Both the position numbers and the translations under genes were made by a program. From Siphonodentalium dalli (Eukaryota > Mollusca > Scaphopoda > Gadilida > Siphonodentaliidae), in assembly GCA_032622095.1 (NCBI GenBank), contig CP136061.1:220383148-220447147 (forward strand): a stretch of DNA of 64,000 nt, given 5' to 3'. Positions 23,786 through 36,057 of the stretch are shown here, one piece after another (position 1 is the stretch's first letter; every line of letters starts with the position of its first letter). Below the pieces are notes generated by a model. The model was not told the origin of the DNA, ran no database searches, and saw only the letters and a program-made list of their open reading frames with translations.

Positions 23786-24239
23786 TTCATTGCAATGTAT
23801 GGCGTTATGTCGTGCAATTAAAATGCAACTAAATTACTAAGCTATTTTATGATAAGATTGTGGTTTGAAAATATGTATTATTCTAGAAGTTATTGGTACC
23901 TAAATCGACGCAAAATAACATGGTATTTTCAACCTCTCAAGTGTATTAAAATCGGTTGGTTTGTCTACTCTTAACAATTGTTCAGATTATATTTACAATG
24001 AAGATGATTTGTAAAAATGTCAGATTTTTCGCCGGATTGATCCCAAAACTTCTTCGTTGAAAATGTCTTGCAATTTATGCCTGGTGATAGCAAGTTGCCA
24101 TCTACACTCTTCAATTATCGAGGGTTCGTACACGACACTGTCTGTGCTGTTCAAATCACCAGATTTGTAATTCTATAGTATAGGGCCCTGGTGCGGAAAA
24201 ATAGATAAATATGTTATATATATATATACGTTAAATACT
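23786..24239. other. No feature recognised
   Basis: AT-rich spacer. It ends in a short TA run near 24215-24230. Confidence 0.35.
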
Positions 24240-24720
24240 CATATATGGACTTAGTATGAGCTGAAACACGTCTAAAGCTGTATGTATGGCTTTCCTCCCT
24301 AAGACGTCTCTTCCATTCCGAAACTCTTAACAGCGAGATAAAGTTCGTCAATTCTTGCAAGTATCTCGGTCACATGCTTTGTAATACCCTTTCAGTTGTC
24401 GATATCAAACGGCTGTACCGCCCTATATGTAACATCACATCAAGCGTTCTGGTTAGGGGAAGTTTTCAAAATGTTCAACTGATGTTAATAAATGTTTGTT
24501 CGAAATGTGTGTTTCACGTATGTGCTGTATCTACCGGTGGAGTAAATTGTTGCTACTTGTCTTTGAATTGGGTCAAGATTCGCCGGAATATCTGGGAATC
24601 AAGCCCGGAGGGAATCCCAATAACTGTTCTTTATATCAATATGCATGGCGCGTATGGGGAGATAAAATTAAATCGCAAAGGCAATATCTTACCATAAAAA
24701 GTACTGGCTTCTGTCGATTT
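24240..24720 (+). pseudogene. LINE reverse-transcriptase C-terminal fragment
   Basis: The plus-strand reading into the ATG at 24374 is SEIKFVNSCKYLGHMLCNTL, the post-palm YLGH block of non-LTR reverse transcriptases. It continues with DIKR and a poorly conserved RGSF..VQLML stretch. After a frameshift, another frame gives LLLLVFELGQDSPEYLGIKP, in the position of the usual xYNDxFRxLLGI segment. The catalytic FADD and SPxLF motifs are absent, so only the C-terminal third of the domain survives. Two or more frames are needed. Identification rests mainly on the YLGH region. Confidence 0.6.
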
Positions 24721-25374
24721 AATTTCCCATGCGATGGCGCCACTTGCTCATTTAAGGGATTTAATCTTTGCACATGGATGCCATTCTCTCGTATTTTGAA
24801 TTTACATTCAATCAGACAGTTGATGAATTGTTCAGTCCGTAACCAAATGTCAAAATTATATGCAGCAAGATCTTCATTAATTTAATTAAGTGAATATGCA
24901 TTGCTGCTTAAAGCCGGTTTTGATGTCTTATACGTCCATGCTTGGGAGGGACACCAAAAGTACCTATAGTACGCGGTTAGTACGTTTATCATGGCGTGAA
25001 ATAGCGACATGGAGTAAAGCATCAATATTTGCGATCAGACCTAGAAGCCAAACTAATTAATTTAAACTCACTATATGCAACCCTCAGTAGTAGAATTAAA
25101 CCTGCATGTTTACTAACGTTTGAATCTCTTTGGATGTTGTCGAAATTTAGTCTTGTTTATGTGTATATATATGGGGTTTACTATGACCAACCGCTTGTTA
25201 ATTGAATATGGCTTGTTCATTGACTTGGCCCGTTGTATGGATACGCCATTGACCGATTCACACCTGCTTTTGTCCTCATAATACTTCCCACAACATTCTG
25301 TGAAGAAATTAAGAGTTGATCCACCATATAACGCCTCAATCCCCCAAATGTCTTCACAAATCAGTACCACTATA
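24721..25374. other. No feature recognised; possibly more of the LINE 3' region
   Basis: No recognisable protein or repeat. A 100-codon minus-strand frame at 25113-25415 has no known motif. Confidence 0.3.
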
Positions 25375-25700
25375 TACACCCTCTGTATGGGGACCTCATT
25401 CTGCTTAGGTCTCATCTTCTCTGGGAAGTATCTTTATTATCTAATTAACAAGGTTTCTAGTTTCTTCACAAAGTTTCTTTTTTTAGTTTAGTTTCTATAT
25501 ATCCTGAAATTGGCAGACGATACATTACATAATCGAGGTGCCCAATGGGCGCATATCACAATATCACCATCTGGGAATTTAAATCCGAGTCTAGGTCTCC
25601 CATAGCATATGAGACCATGCAGAATAAGGGTCCCCGAGGATGAATTTGGTGACGGAGTACCGTCACTAAATTCACCATCTGGGGACCTCATACTAAACAG
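25375..25700 (-). repeat. Family C repeat, copy 2
   Basis: GGGGACCTCATTCTGC near 25389 and GCAGAATAAGGGTCCCC near 25621 face each other. The block between them (ATAATCGAGGTGCCCAATGGG, TTTCTTTTTTTAGTTTAGTT) is the reverse complement of 58.93-59.09 kb. The compact palindrome at 25621-25690 has a GGTGACGGAGTACCGTCAC centre. Confidence 0.65.
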
Positions 25701-25874
25701 GAATACAATTAGCACGTTTGTTGCTGCTATTAACTATTACGCGTCACATACATATGTAAACTATGAGTAACTACAATATAATGATTAATTACTTGATGTT
25801 TAGAAAAAATTTGAATTTTTTTTTATATTGGACTATCTGATAAATAACATCCAATTTGCTTATTTTGTTTTTAA

Positions 25875-27061
25875 CCCTTTGAACCCTGGCTCCCCACAAC
25901 GATCGACACCCTGATCCTGGGCTCCCAGTGGTATTTTTTTTATATTGTGGCCAGTGTTTAGATGTATGGTGTTGTTTATGTTCAAGTGGTGTCACATTTC
26001 TGAAATTTTAGATGTATGTTCCCCATGGACCACTGATTATTTTACGATCTGGTTACATTGCCACGTGGTCACTCCCTGGTAACGGTTGCTAGGCATCTAC
26101 CCGATATTGAAAGTAAAATACAATTATAGCTTTTACGGTCGTAATTCAGCCCAAGGAAATGGCGTTTTTGATGCAGTCAACACCCTATCTTGAAATTTGA
26201 GATATATCTGGCCAGAAGTCTGATCCTAACTTGTATTTAAGGGTAGCAACGGTTGCTAAGCAAATACACCAAATGATCGAATGACACCATTGCCCTGTGA
26301 ATCCAATTGTATTATGCCCCAATTTAGACATTCTTGGCATGCACATGCTGATGGTTATGTTCAAATGGTGCTACAGGTCTGAAATTGTACAGGTATGTTC
26401 CCATGGGCCACTGTATATTTTTTTTAGAACGGTATACTTTGCCACACTCCCTGGTAACGGTTTCTAAGCAACTACCCGGAACTGAAAGTATAATGCAATT
26501 ATAGCTTATAGCGTCGTTTGATTCCGCGCTAAGAAACGGCATTTTATATGCAGTCAATACCCTATTGTGAAACTGGAGATACGTCAGGTCAGAAGATTAA
26601 ACCTACATGTATTTAACGGTATCAATGGTTGCTAAGCATATAGCCCAAGTGATCGAATGACACCACTTACCTGTGCATTCAATGGCATTACGTCCCGTTT
26701 TATACATCGCCTATAGGGCACGTGGTGTCTTTCTACAATCCTGCGAACCGCGCAAAAATGTAGAGCTTTACCCGAATCGCTTCAAATAATGTACGTTTGT
26801 TGAATTCTGCGCTGTGCGCATGCGCATGTTTTTCTACCCCAACTAGTCGGCAACAAACTCATACACATGCACTCATGGCACTGCTGAAGTTCATTGGGAT
26901 CATTTACATAGATATAAGTAGATATACCAATGGTTATAACATGTATATACATGCTACATAAGTTTATGATGTCACTGAATGCTGCTGGCCGCTTTTGCGG
27001 CCAGTCGGGTGTATGAACGTTTTCCGGCTGGCCACTTTTGCGGCCAGTCGGGTTCAAAGGG
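25875..27061. mobile_element. TTAA-flanked element, family T3, with an internal duplication
   Basis: TTAA lies at 25871-25874 and 27062-27065. The ends form a perfect 12-bp inverted repeat, CCCTTTGAACCC and GGGTTCAAAGGG. A unit of about 375 bp is repeated: CAAGTGGTG...TCCCTGGTAACGGTTGCTAG...CAGTCAACACCCTAT near 25982-26170, and again near 26353-26560. GGCCAGTCGGGT occurs twice near the right end, next to CCGCTTTTGCGG hairpins. No transposase motifs were seen in its frames. The geometry fits a piggyBac-type non-autonomous element. Confidence 0.75.
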
Positions 27062-27065
27062 TTAA

Positions 27066-28344
27066 AGATGGTCAATCTCGTCATATAACAAGTTTTATAC
27101 AATTTCCCCGCTATACAATAATACATATTAGTCGAAGACCCCCCTGTCTGAAAACGCCTCTACCGATTTATATTTATTTTATTTCGAATTTCCTGGCATA
27201 ATTTATTACAATAAATTTGGGACATTTTGCTGCTCGCGTTCGTTCGGATTGTAGCATGCGGGATAACTCTGTCTAAACATTATAAAAATAGTAACCAAAA
27301 AATGTCTCACTTGATTATCGTATGATATCAGAAAATACCGATATAAAATCAATATTTTCGGGACAGATGTCTTCGACTCATATCTATTATTTTGTACACA
27401 GGAACTATCATAAAATGTACGAGACAGAGCATCTGTAAACATAAAAATCTGTTTTTTTTATGTGAAGAATACAGCCCTTCAAATTGTTAATGCCCTTCGG
27501 GGACCTTGATCGGCTAACAAAGTACATACGCAAAACCAGGATACTCAATCGATGCACATGTCTCATGGCACGAAATCCCTACAATTGTGTATTTTCTCCG
27601 CAACATCCACCCACTCCCTGAAAAATACGCGACCCAGTGACAGGACTGGAACAGGATATTGATGGAATCGTCAAATGAGGTGCGGTGGTACACTTATTGG
27701 CATGTGAATAGCCGACCAACTCATATAGCAACCTTATAATAATCGGTGGATACTAATTTCAGCACCCACATTTCTCCGTCAAACTTCAAAGCAGCCGGTC
27801 GCATTCATAAAGGCATATTGACAATACATTTTTATACCACGTTCTAAGTGTTACGTTCAGTGCGTTGCCCGACACGGCTATTTTTGGTCTTTGTTTGATA
27901 TCGCGCTTCTGGTTGACATTTGATTGACCCCTCCTCTCGCTGCGACAATATATAGCATATACTATTATGCATGGGATCAGAGCTACACGCTACCCCGGAG
28001 TCACACGTAGTCGATGACAGTTTTTAAGAGTTGTAACGTCAGGCATAGTAATAACTTGGTCAGAGGTTGGAATCCCGTCAAATGAGTTGGCGTTTATGCG
28101 GGAAGATAGTGACTCATCAAAACTATAGACATAACAAGGACGTCTAAGTAGTTTCCTGAACAATTTGAGCAGTTTTAGTTTAATGATTTATTATAGTTTC
28201 AACCCGTAGGATATATCGGTTATCAGTTTTATTTAATATAATTGACAGAAGTATAATAAATGCTCCCCACCTTCCGTACAGCAGTGAGACAAACTTACGC
28301 CATTAATTACAGAATCAGAAAAAAACTAACACGGAACTTTCGTA
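27066..28344. other. No feature recognised
   Basis: Frames up to 78 codons are unrecognised. No repeat partner noted. Confidence 0.35.
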
Positions 28345-28353
28345 GTATGCTGG
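28345..28353 (+). repeat. Putative 9-bp target duplication, left copy
   Basis: GTATGCTGG directly abuts the left terminus of the fold-back element. It matches GTATGCGGG at 30388-30396 at eight of nine bases. Confidence 0.65.
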
Positions 28354-30387
28354 GGTGTGACTAATTACCGCCCGGGACCGCCCGGGACCGCCCGGGCGGC
28401 CCCACGAGCCCGTGGACACAATATATCGACGGTATAACGTAGCGACATGCCACCTGAGGGCAACATAGACAAATTTACTCGCTCGCTCGTCTCCGGCCGG
28501 TCATATTAACCCCACAAATGCCGATATTGGCTAAAAGAGCCTGGGTGATTACTGGTGTCTTCGTGTGTGTTCAGACAGATTATTTTGGTGATTCTCGGTA
28601 GTGCAATAAGTGCAATACTCCTGAGTGTTAATTCCATGTATTGACTCGTTGACGCGTCCACGGCCGATGTTATTAACCCCTCAAATTCCGGTAAAATAGT
28701 GTATAAACAAAAGAACCTTGGAACCGCCCGGGACCGCCCGGGCGGCCCCATGGGCCCGTGGACACAATATCTCGACGTTATAACATAGCGACATACCCCA
28801 CGAGGTCAACCTAGAAAATGTTACTCGCTCGCTCGACCCCGGCCGGTGTTATTAACCCCTCAAATTCCGACAAAATGGTATATAAACAAAAAGAACATTG
28901 GGACCGCCCGGGACCGCCCGGTGGCCCCACGTGCCCGTGGACACAATATCTCGACGTTATAACGTAACGACATACCCCACGAGGTCAACCTACAAAATGA
29001 TACGCGCTCGCTTGACTCCGGCCGGTGTTATTAACCCCTCAAAATCCGATAAAATGGTATATAAACAAAAAGAACATTGGGACCGCTCGGGACCGCCCGG
29101 GAGGCCCCATGGGCCCGTGGACAATATATCTCGACGTTATAACGTAGCGACATACCCCACGAGGTCAACCTACAAAATGTTACTCGCTCGCTCGACTCCG
29201 GCCGGTGTTATTAACCCCTCAAAATCCGATAAAATGGTATATAGACAAAAAGAACATTGGGACCGCCCGGGTGGCCCCACGTCCCCGTGGACACAATATC
29301 TCGACATTATAACGTAGCGACATACCCCACGAGGTCAACATAGAAAATGTTACTCGCTCGCTCGACCCCGCCCGGTGTTATTAACCCCTGAATATCCGAC
29401 AAAATGGTATATAAACAAAAAGAACATTGGGACCGCCCGGGACCGCCCGGGAGACCCCATGGGCCCGTGGACACTATATCTCGACGTTATAACGTAGCGA
29501 CATACCACACGAGGTCAACCTACAAAATTGTACTCGCTCGCTCGACTCCGGCCGGCGTTATTAACCCCTCAAAATCCGATAAAATGGTATATAGACAAAA
29601 AGAACATTGGGACCGCCCGGGGATACAATATATCGACGGTATAACGTAGCGACATGCCACCCAATGTTCTTTTTGTTTATATACCATTTTGTCGGATTTT
29701 GAGGGGTTAATAACACCGGCCGGGATCGAGCGAGCGAGTAACATTTTCTAGGTTGACCTCATGGGGTATGTCGCTACGTTATAACGTCGAGATATTGTGT
29801 CCACGGGCACGTGGGGCCACCCGGGCGTCCCGGGCGGTCCCAATGTTCTTTTTGTTTATATACCATTTTGTCGGATTTTGAGGGGTTAATAACACCGACC
29901 GGGGTCGAGCGAGCGAGTAACATTTTCTAGGTTGACCTCGTGGGGTATGTCGCTATGTTATAACGTCGAGATATAGTGTCCATGGGCCCATGGGGCCACC
30001 CGGGCGGTTCCAAGGTTATTTTGTTTATACACTATTTTACCGGAATTTGAGGGGTTAATAACATCGGCCGTGGACGCGTCAACGAGTCAATACATGGAAT
30101 TAACACTCAGGTGTATTGCACTTATTGCACTACCGAGAATCACCAAAATAATCTGTCTGAAAACACACGAAGACACCAGTAATCACCCAGGCTCTTTTAG
30201 CTAATATCGGCATTTGTGGGGTTAATATGACCGGCCGGAGACGAGCGAGCGAGTAAATTTTTCTATGTTGCCCTCAGGTGGCATGTCGCTACGTTACACC
30301 GTCGAGATATTGTGTCCACGGGCCCGTGTGGTCGCCCGGGCGGTCCCGAGCGGTCCCGGCGGTCCCCGGGCGGTAATTAGTCACACC
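28354..30387. mobile_element. 2.03-kb fold-back element of opposed tandem units (Mutator-like)
   Basis: The ends are inverted: GGTGTGACTAATTACCGCCC at 28354 and its complement ending at 30387. The left arm holds a long outer unit (about 28373-28721), then roughly 175-180-bp units starting near 28722, 28901, 29080, 29260, 29430 and a truncated one at 29610. Near 29660 the sense flips. The right arm holds two short units (29661-29840, 29841-30010) and the long outer unit (30011-30365). Each unit carries GGGACCGCCCGGG, CTCGACGTTATAACGTAGCG, CTCGCTCGCTCGA and AACAAAAAGAACATTGGG. A 9-bp target duplication and very long terminal repeats are typical of Mutator-type elements. Frames inside (up to 139 codons) are repeat readings only. 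Confidence 0.8.
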
Positions 30388-30396
30388 GTATGCGGG
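30388..30396 (+). repeat. Putative 9-bp target duplication, right copy
   Basis: GTATGCGGG follows the right terminus directly. The mismatch with the left copy is at position 7. Confidence 0.65.
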
Positions 30397-30400
30397 TGAT

Positions 30401-30541
30401 AAACTGGGACCCGCTTTATCTTTTTGAGGTTATAATTTCTATCACTTCGATGTAACTCTACGAATGACATAAAGTCCTTGCATAATGTATATATCTCCTC
30501 AGAAAAAAAACATCACCGGGAACCAGACAAATATCACTGGG
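30401..30541 (+). repeat. Direct repeat 2, left copy
   Basis: Shares ACTGGGACC, TTTATCTTTTTGAGG, TATAATTTCTATC and GACATAAA with 30838-30970. It lies just outside the fold-back element. Confidence 0.55.
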
Positions 30542-30837
30542 AGTTCGCTAATTTTCGGAATCAAGTGTGCAGTGAAATTTCGTTATGCCGTTGGGATTTT
30601 GGCTTGGACACCGAAATCCTAGTGAAATTTCACTGAGAAAAATCAAGAATCAAAACGTGACTTTCATGAACCGGTTTTCGTATATTGTGATCTATCTTAG
30701 TTGTAGCCACCATGTCATATCATAATTGACAGAAATATAACAGTGCAACAGAGATAAAAAAAGAAATGTTATTTTACTGTATGCGTGTCAGAAAAAAATC
30801 TAAAAGGGAACGTTTCTTATTTTTCCATGCTACTGCA

Positions 30838-30970
30838 AAACTGGGACCTGTTTTATCTTTTTGAGGATATAATTTCTATCTTTACGATGGACCTGTTCGA
30901 AGGACATAAACTCACCACGTAAGGTGGGTATCCTCGCAGGAAAAAACTCCGGAACCGATAAATGACAATG
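30838..30970 (+). repeat. Direct repeat 2, right copy
   Basis: Diverged copy of 30401-30541. Both end with TCCTCxxxAAAAAA and CCGGxAACC. The 300 bp between them hold no recognised gene. Confidence 0.55.
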
Positions 30971-31059
30971 ATCTCGCCGGTGTCAAAAAGTCATGGACCC
31001 TTGATCAGAAAATAATTGCCATTCTTCACAACAACACAACATGTGTGAATAAAAATGTC

Positions 31060-33110
31060 AGTCTCTGTGCATGAACTATCACATCACATTTCATCACAAT
31101 ATATCATCTTCGTTGGTTCATTTCAACATACGATCTTTAATGAAAACTATGGATATTTTATCTACTTTTCTTCATTCGTGTAGACACAGATTTGATACAA
31201 TAGGTGTTACTAAAACTTGGCCGACAGACGAGTATCCTATGGATCTGACAAAAATTGGTGAGTTACAGTTTATATGAAAAACACAGATCGACAGAACGGG
31301 GTGGGGTTGGAATTGATGTTAATGATAACCTCAAATCGCAGGTTCGAACAGACTTATCTATACTCACAGAAAGCTTAGGAAAAAAATGTATTTATTGACA
31401 TCCAGGACCATGCAATAAGAACCAACTAGTAGACTGTATATATCTATGCCCAAATTTCAATACCTTTCTTGAAATACTTGAAACAGTACTAACTCAAATA
31501 CATAAGGGGAAGAAAGAATGCTACCTGATGGGAAATTTCAACATAGACATAAATACCAGTGGAAAAACTTCTTAAACCTATTGAAGTCATTTTATGGTGA
31601 TACCAACAATAACTAAACCCACCATAATAACATAATTCAGTGCAACCTTCATTGACAACATTCTCTAACTGTCATCTATCTTCATCACTTTACTCTGGTA
31701 TATCTGTGGAAGACATAACTGATCAGTTTACCTTCTAGTTAATAATGGAACTAAGAAGTAACGAATAAAGATGTTTTGTTTACCAAAGAAACTATTCAAA
31801 GAGAAGCATGCAATATTGCATTAATGATATACCCAACTGATGAACTTGATATCTTTGATTTACTAAGTATCAATTCAAAAAAGGCTGCAGGTGTTGACGA
31901 CTACAATTGTTCTATTCTGAAGCAATGTTCCGAATTGATTATTAAACCCATTACACATAATTTATATGCAATCTCCCCTGGCTAATGGAATATTACCAGA
32001 CCTCATGAAAGTAGCTAAAGTTATTCAAATCTACATATCTAAAGACCCAACAATTTTAAGTAACTACATGCCAGTATCTGTTTTAATACCTTACGAAGTA
32101 CAATATCATATATAGTAGCCAGTATGGCTTTAAAAAATAACTCAACTGTACTCTGGCTTTAACTGATTTATTAAAACAAAAGAAGCTCGAGCATTAGACA
32201 AACAAGAACACACCATTGGAGTATGTTTAGATTTATCAAAGGCATTTGATACAATAAGCCACAATAAATAAACTTGAACACTATAGTTGTTGGGGGTTGC
32301 ACTGAACTTGTTCCGCAACTACCGGTCAAACAGAAAGAAATATGTTGAGTATGAAGACAACTTTTTCTGCCAAACAAATATAACCTGCGGCTTGCCACAT
32401 GTATTGATACTCTGCCCTCTCCTATTTCTTATATACGAATGATCTTCCAGAACGTGTGCAAAGACTCAATGAAATACTATTTTCTGATGATACAAATGCA
32501 TTTTACTCAGATAACGATATGAGTAAGACTTATGAGGTTGTTTACACATATATGGAGGCAATGAGCTAATAAATTATCCAGAAACCTAGGAGTCATGTGG
32601 AATATTAGTGAGTTTGTACCAAAGGATACGATGAAATCACTGTATTCAATACGTATTATCCCACATCTCACCTATCGTAATGCCATTTAGAGTGTTTTTG
32701 AAAAATCTAAAAACTAAACTAGAAAAAATACAGACGAAAGCAACAGTCATATGGGAATAAAATGACCCATGAAATATGCAAGAAACACAATTTATTTCTG
32801 CATGAGTAAATTGGAAATATGCAACTGCTCAAAATATTACATGATTTCCACCGTTAAAAAACTCCCCAAATCACAGACTGCCCTATCTAATAGCTTAAAT
32901 GATATCCATAGGTACAATACACGATTCAAAGCAAATTAAAATCAGTTTTCTGTATTTAAAAGAACAAAAACAAAACAAATGCCATATCAACCAAAGCCAG
33001 GTTCCTGTGGAATGAACTACCATGTGACCACTAACTCAGAATCGAAATAGCTTAAATATTATTTCATTAAAAACACACATAAAACAAACCCAACTGATAT
33101 ACTAGTATTC
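31060..33110 (+). pseudogene. Degenerate LINE ORF2 (endonuclease plus reverse transcriptase)
   Basis: Pieces of one protein appear in order across changing frames. HFNIRSL near 31120 and FDTIGVTKTW near 31192 match the endonuclease NxRSL and TExW blocks. CYLMGNFNID near 31520 is the GDFN block. NSKKAAGVDDYNCSILK (31875-31925) and TILSNYMPVSVL (32052-32088) precede the palm. CLDLSKAFDTISHNK (32227-32270), a degraded PQGSILGP region ending in PLLFLIYxNDLPE near 32420, and EILFSDDTNAFYS near 32475 (the ADD site with Ala changed to Ser) are the reverse-transcriptase core. The layout is that of CR1/Jockey-type LINEs. Stops and frameshifts are numerous, so it is inactive and older than the element at 39-45 kb. 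Confidence 0.8.
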
Positions 33111-33130
33111 TTCTCCGATTATATGCATGT

Positions 33131-33590
33131 ACTTTAAAGTCACGGGCGGCGTTCGTTGCAGAAATATTCATATTTGTTCAAATCGCCATCAACAGAAGGA
33201 ATATTAAAATATATATAGTTTTGTTTATATGCCAAACATAATCAGCGCGTTAATACTATATTGTCGCCAAGACGTACGATGGTGTACGTAAACAAGAGCC
33301 TGTTCGTGTTACAGAAGTTTTGCTTCTATCACACACAATTGATATAAACGCTCTTTATTATTTCCATATCAGGAAAACAGTAACAAATAACGCTCTTTAT
33401 GTTTACCATAACGGATATAAACAAAAGCCAGGTTCTGTAACGTTATTTGCTTTCGTTTGCATAACAAAGGAAAAAACATTAGACAATAACACTGTTTATG
33501 AGAATATTTCTGATTGGTATAAGAACAAGGTCTGTCTATATTTTTCTATACCCACCGCCAATGCCGCCCGTATCTTTAATACAAAGCAGA
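33131..33590 (+). repeat. Family D repeat, long copy 2
   Basis: Matches 23.28-23.79 kb from GTCACGGGCGGCGTTCG to ACCCACCGCCAATGCCGC. A 101-codon plus-strand frame (33320-33625) falls within it and is not preserved in the other copy. Confidence 0.7.
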
Positions 33591-33599
33591 ATTCTGGCA

Positions 33600-35429
33600 C
33601 CAGATGGTTATTCGGATTAGGATGAGCACTAAAGATTGTTTTTCATACTCATAATGTATAATTCCTCCTATTTTAAGTAGCCCTGTACGACGAGAGGACT
33701 CAGGGTGATAGAAAGTCAGCATATATCAACTACATGTATTATATATAGCTAACGTGTCATCCCATACTGAAACACAAACAATAGAAATAGATAACTCAGA
33801 ATAAACCAAACAAACCTATCTAAACATGGCTCAATCTCTGCTTCTTATCACTAAAACATAAAATAATATCATTATCTCCTCCATAAGCAACAACTTACAA
33901 TAGGACTTGTATATATTTGTATAACTGAATTATTCTCATATGTATAGAGTAATTATAAGTGAATTTATTATAATACAATATTTAGATGCTTTGGTGTATA
34001 TATATATGTATATGGATGGGACGGCTCATGATGAATACACTGGCCGACCGATGCTAGTGTGGGTTATTACGCGCGCCGCGTGTATACTGTCCTAGAGATT
34101 CTAGATAGCTATGATTCGCTGGCCGTTTTATTTATAGATAATGGGATTTTTTGGGAGGATTAAGTCGAACTGCGAACCGGAGGCCGAGTCCGGTTAGAAG
34201 GTGTATTTGGGAATTTCAATTCGCTTATTGTCCTTTATATTATTATGTCAATAATGTTGATTTTTGGTTTGTGACAAGCTATGTCAATTACAAATAAAAT
34301 AAATGAAAAAGATACTTTGTTCCCTGGGGGTTGTGGTCGGAGTCGGCCGCCGGTTCGTTATTTAGGTGCTGGTTGATATTGTTATTTTAACGGAATTCTG
34401 AGTTGGTCATTCGCAAAACCAATATATTTTATATTCTATAATTACAATCATGGGTATATAATATATGACCTTGAGCGCGCTACCATTTTTGACATTGGTT
34501 TTCATGTTAGATGATATCACATGCAGGTCACATCATGAGAAGAAGCATGGAATTTGTAAACATGAAAAACATAATGTGAACTGTAACACGACCCCTTTCT
34601 TTCTAAGTTCTTCCAGGTCACGACCTGGCAGTCGGTTCTCCCGTTTGTAGATAAACTTTCTCGCCTAATTATAAATCTAATATATTGCTGTTAAGCACGC
34701 ATCATTCCATCAACTAACATTTTGTGGGAATTAACAGGTTATGTCTCATCTGAAGTCCCTCGTTAAATAACTTTCTGGGGCGTTCAGCCATTTGTCTCGA
34801 GTAGGTCCGGTAACTGGCGTTAAATCGGCATCTGTCTGTAGAGTTTTCAGTGTAGGGGCCAATGCTGGCCATAGGCGCACTGGGATCGAGTAGATCCACC
34901 ACCTAATTTGTCCAGGATTTTTTCGCCGAATCCGCGACCTCTTCGCCGCGATAGGGAATCTTTAAAGTGTGCACATTGTTGCACACGGGACAGCCATTTA
35001 GCGTCGGCTCCCGATCCGACGGTGTACCCCGCCTAATGTCATCCCTGGTCATGACATTACGAGAGGGGCGGAGGTACGAAATTTGCCCAGTACGTGTTTT
35101 TCCAATTTTGTCTGTTTCTTTTGCTTCTGGAATCTTTATCAGATCACTGATCGTGGCATCGATTGTTGATTCGTGATGTCAATTGTACTGGGAATGCAGA
35201 TGGCGAAACAAAGTCTGACCGATAGTCTAGACATCGGATATAAATAAGATGCCATATTTCTAAGATCATTGGGGAGAACTAATTCCGTCGCGTTTCATTC
35301 AGACATTAGCCTCTAATCAAAGCTGTGCCGGGTGTATATCAACGTCGTTCGTGTGACAGAAAGGCAAAGCGACCATTTATCTTTCGACCTTAAACCCTGG
35401 GGTATGAACTTCTTATAAAGAACTTTGTT
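33600..35429. other. Unassigned stretch with an unrecognised minus-strand coding-like segment
   Basis: Most of it shows nothing. On the minus strand, about 35182-34905 is open for some 90 codons and contains YLRPSRNVMTRDDIRRG and a CPVC pair. A 62-codon frame follows at 34902-34714. Base composition there is GC-richer than the surroundings. I recognise no family. It could be a fragment of a mobile-element protein. Confidence 0.3.
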
Positions 35430-35735
35430 TTAGGTAGATAGTCTGCTTATAATCGCCTCTTTTTGAGTCGATAATGTGCTGAAAATGAGAGCATTTTAAT
35501 AAGATTATCGACTCATAATGAGAATATTCTCAGTAGATTGTTTGCTGTCAATGACACAAATAAGCCAACCCACGACATGTCAGGTGTACTTTCTTTAACA
35601 TGTGTTTTCACTAGCGTCCGCACCATCAAACGAAATAACGGCTATATGACTCCATTACCTGCTTATTTCAGAATCAAATAATCACATTATGTACCCATTT
35701 CACATTATAGGTCGATTTTGTGCGTATTTGTGCGA
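35430..35735 (+). repeat. Family B repeat, copy 2
   Basis: Matches 2.72-3.06 kb from TAGGTAGATAxTCTGCTTA through CACAAATAAGCCAACCCACGA and ACATGTGTTTTCACTA to GTCGATTTTGTGCGTATTTG. Its opening palindrome is more degraded than in copy 1. Confidence 0.65.
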
Positions 35736-36057
35736 GGATATGTTGGATGGACGAATCGGGGTCATATCAGACATATATATACAGGGTCTGGAGCCGGGAA
35801 CTCTATGTTATTTATAGAAGCTGCGCTAATATTTTTAGTTATCGACTCGTTTCCTGTTATGAGGGTGTCACCGCCCCCCCCCAATTTTTGGTAATTCAAG
35901 TCATTTTGGGATTCAGGTCATTTCCAGACGACCCGCGGAATTTATACCCCCGTCTTAATCGGTATTCGTGATTCAAATAAATTGTTGGTACGCGACATTG
36001 ATGGCGACAAGCTGTTGTAATTTATGGCTGGATCGGATCTCTTTATATCTTACTAGA
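35736..36057. other. No feature recognised
   Basis: Contains a short C-run near 35872-35881. Otherwise featureless. Confidence 0.3.

Noticed and set aside
28898-29317. 139-codon plus-strand open frame rich in Gly/Pro/Arg, and related frames at 29404-29744
   Set aside because: It is a reading of the 180-bp fold-back unit, whose length is close to a multiple of three. The same peptide recurs with each unit and has no independent support.
30401-30970. Direct repeats flanking about 300 bp, considered as LTRs of a small LTR element
   Set aside because: Too short, no TG...CA ends, no primer-binding site and no coding content between them.
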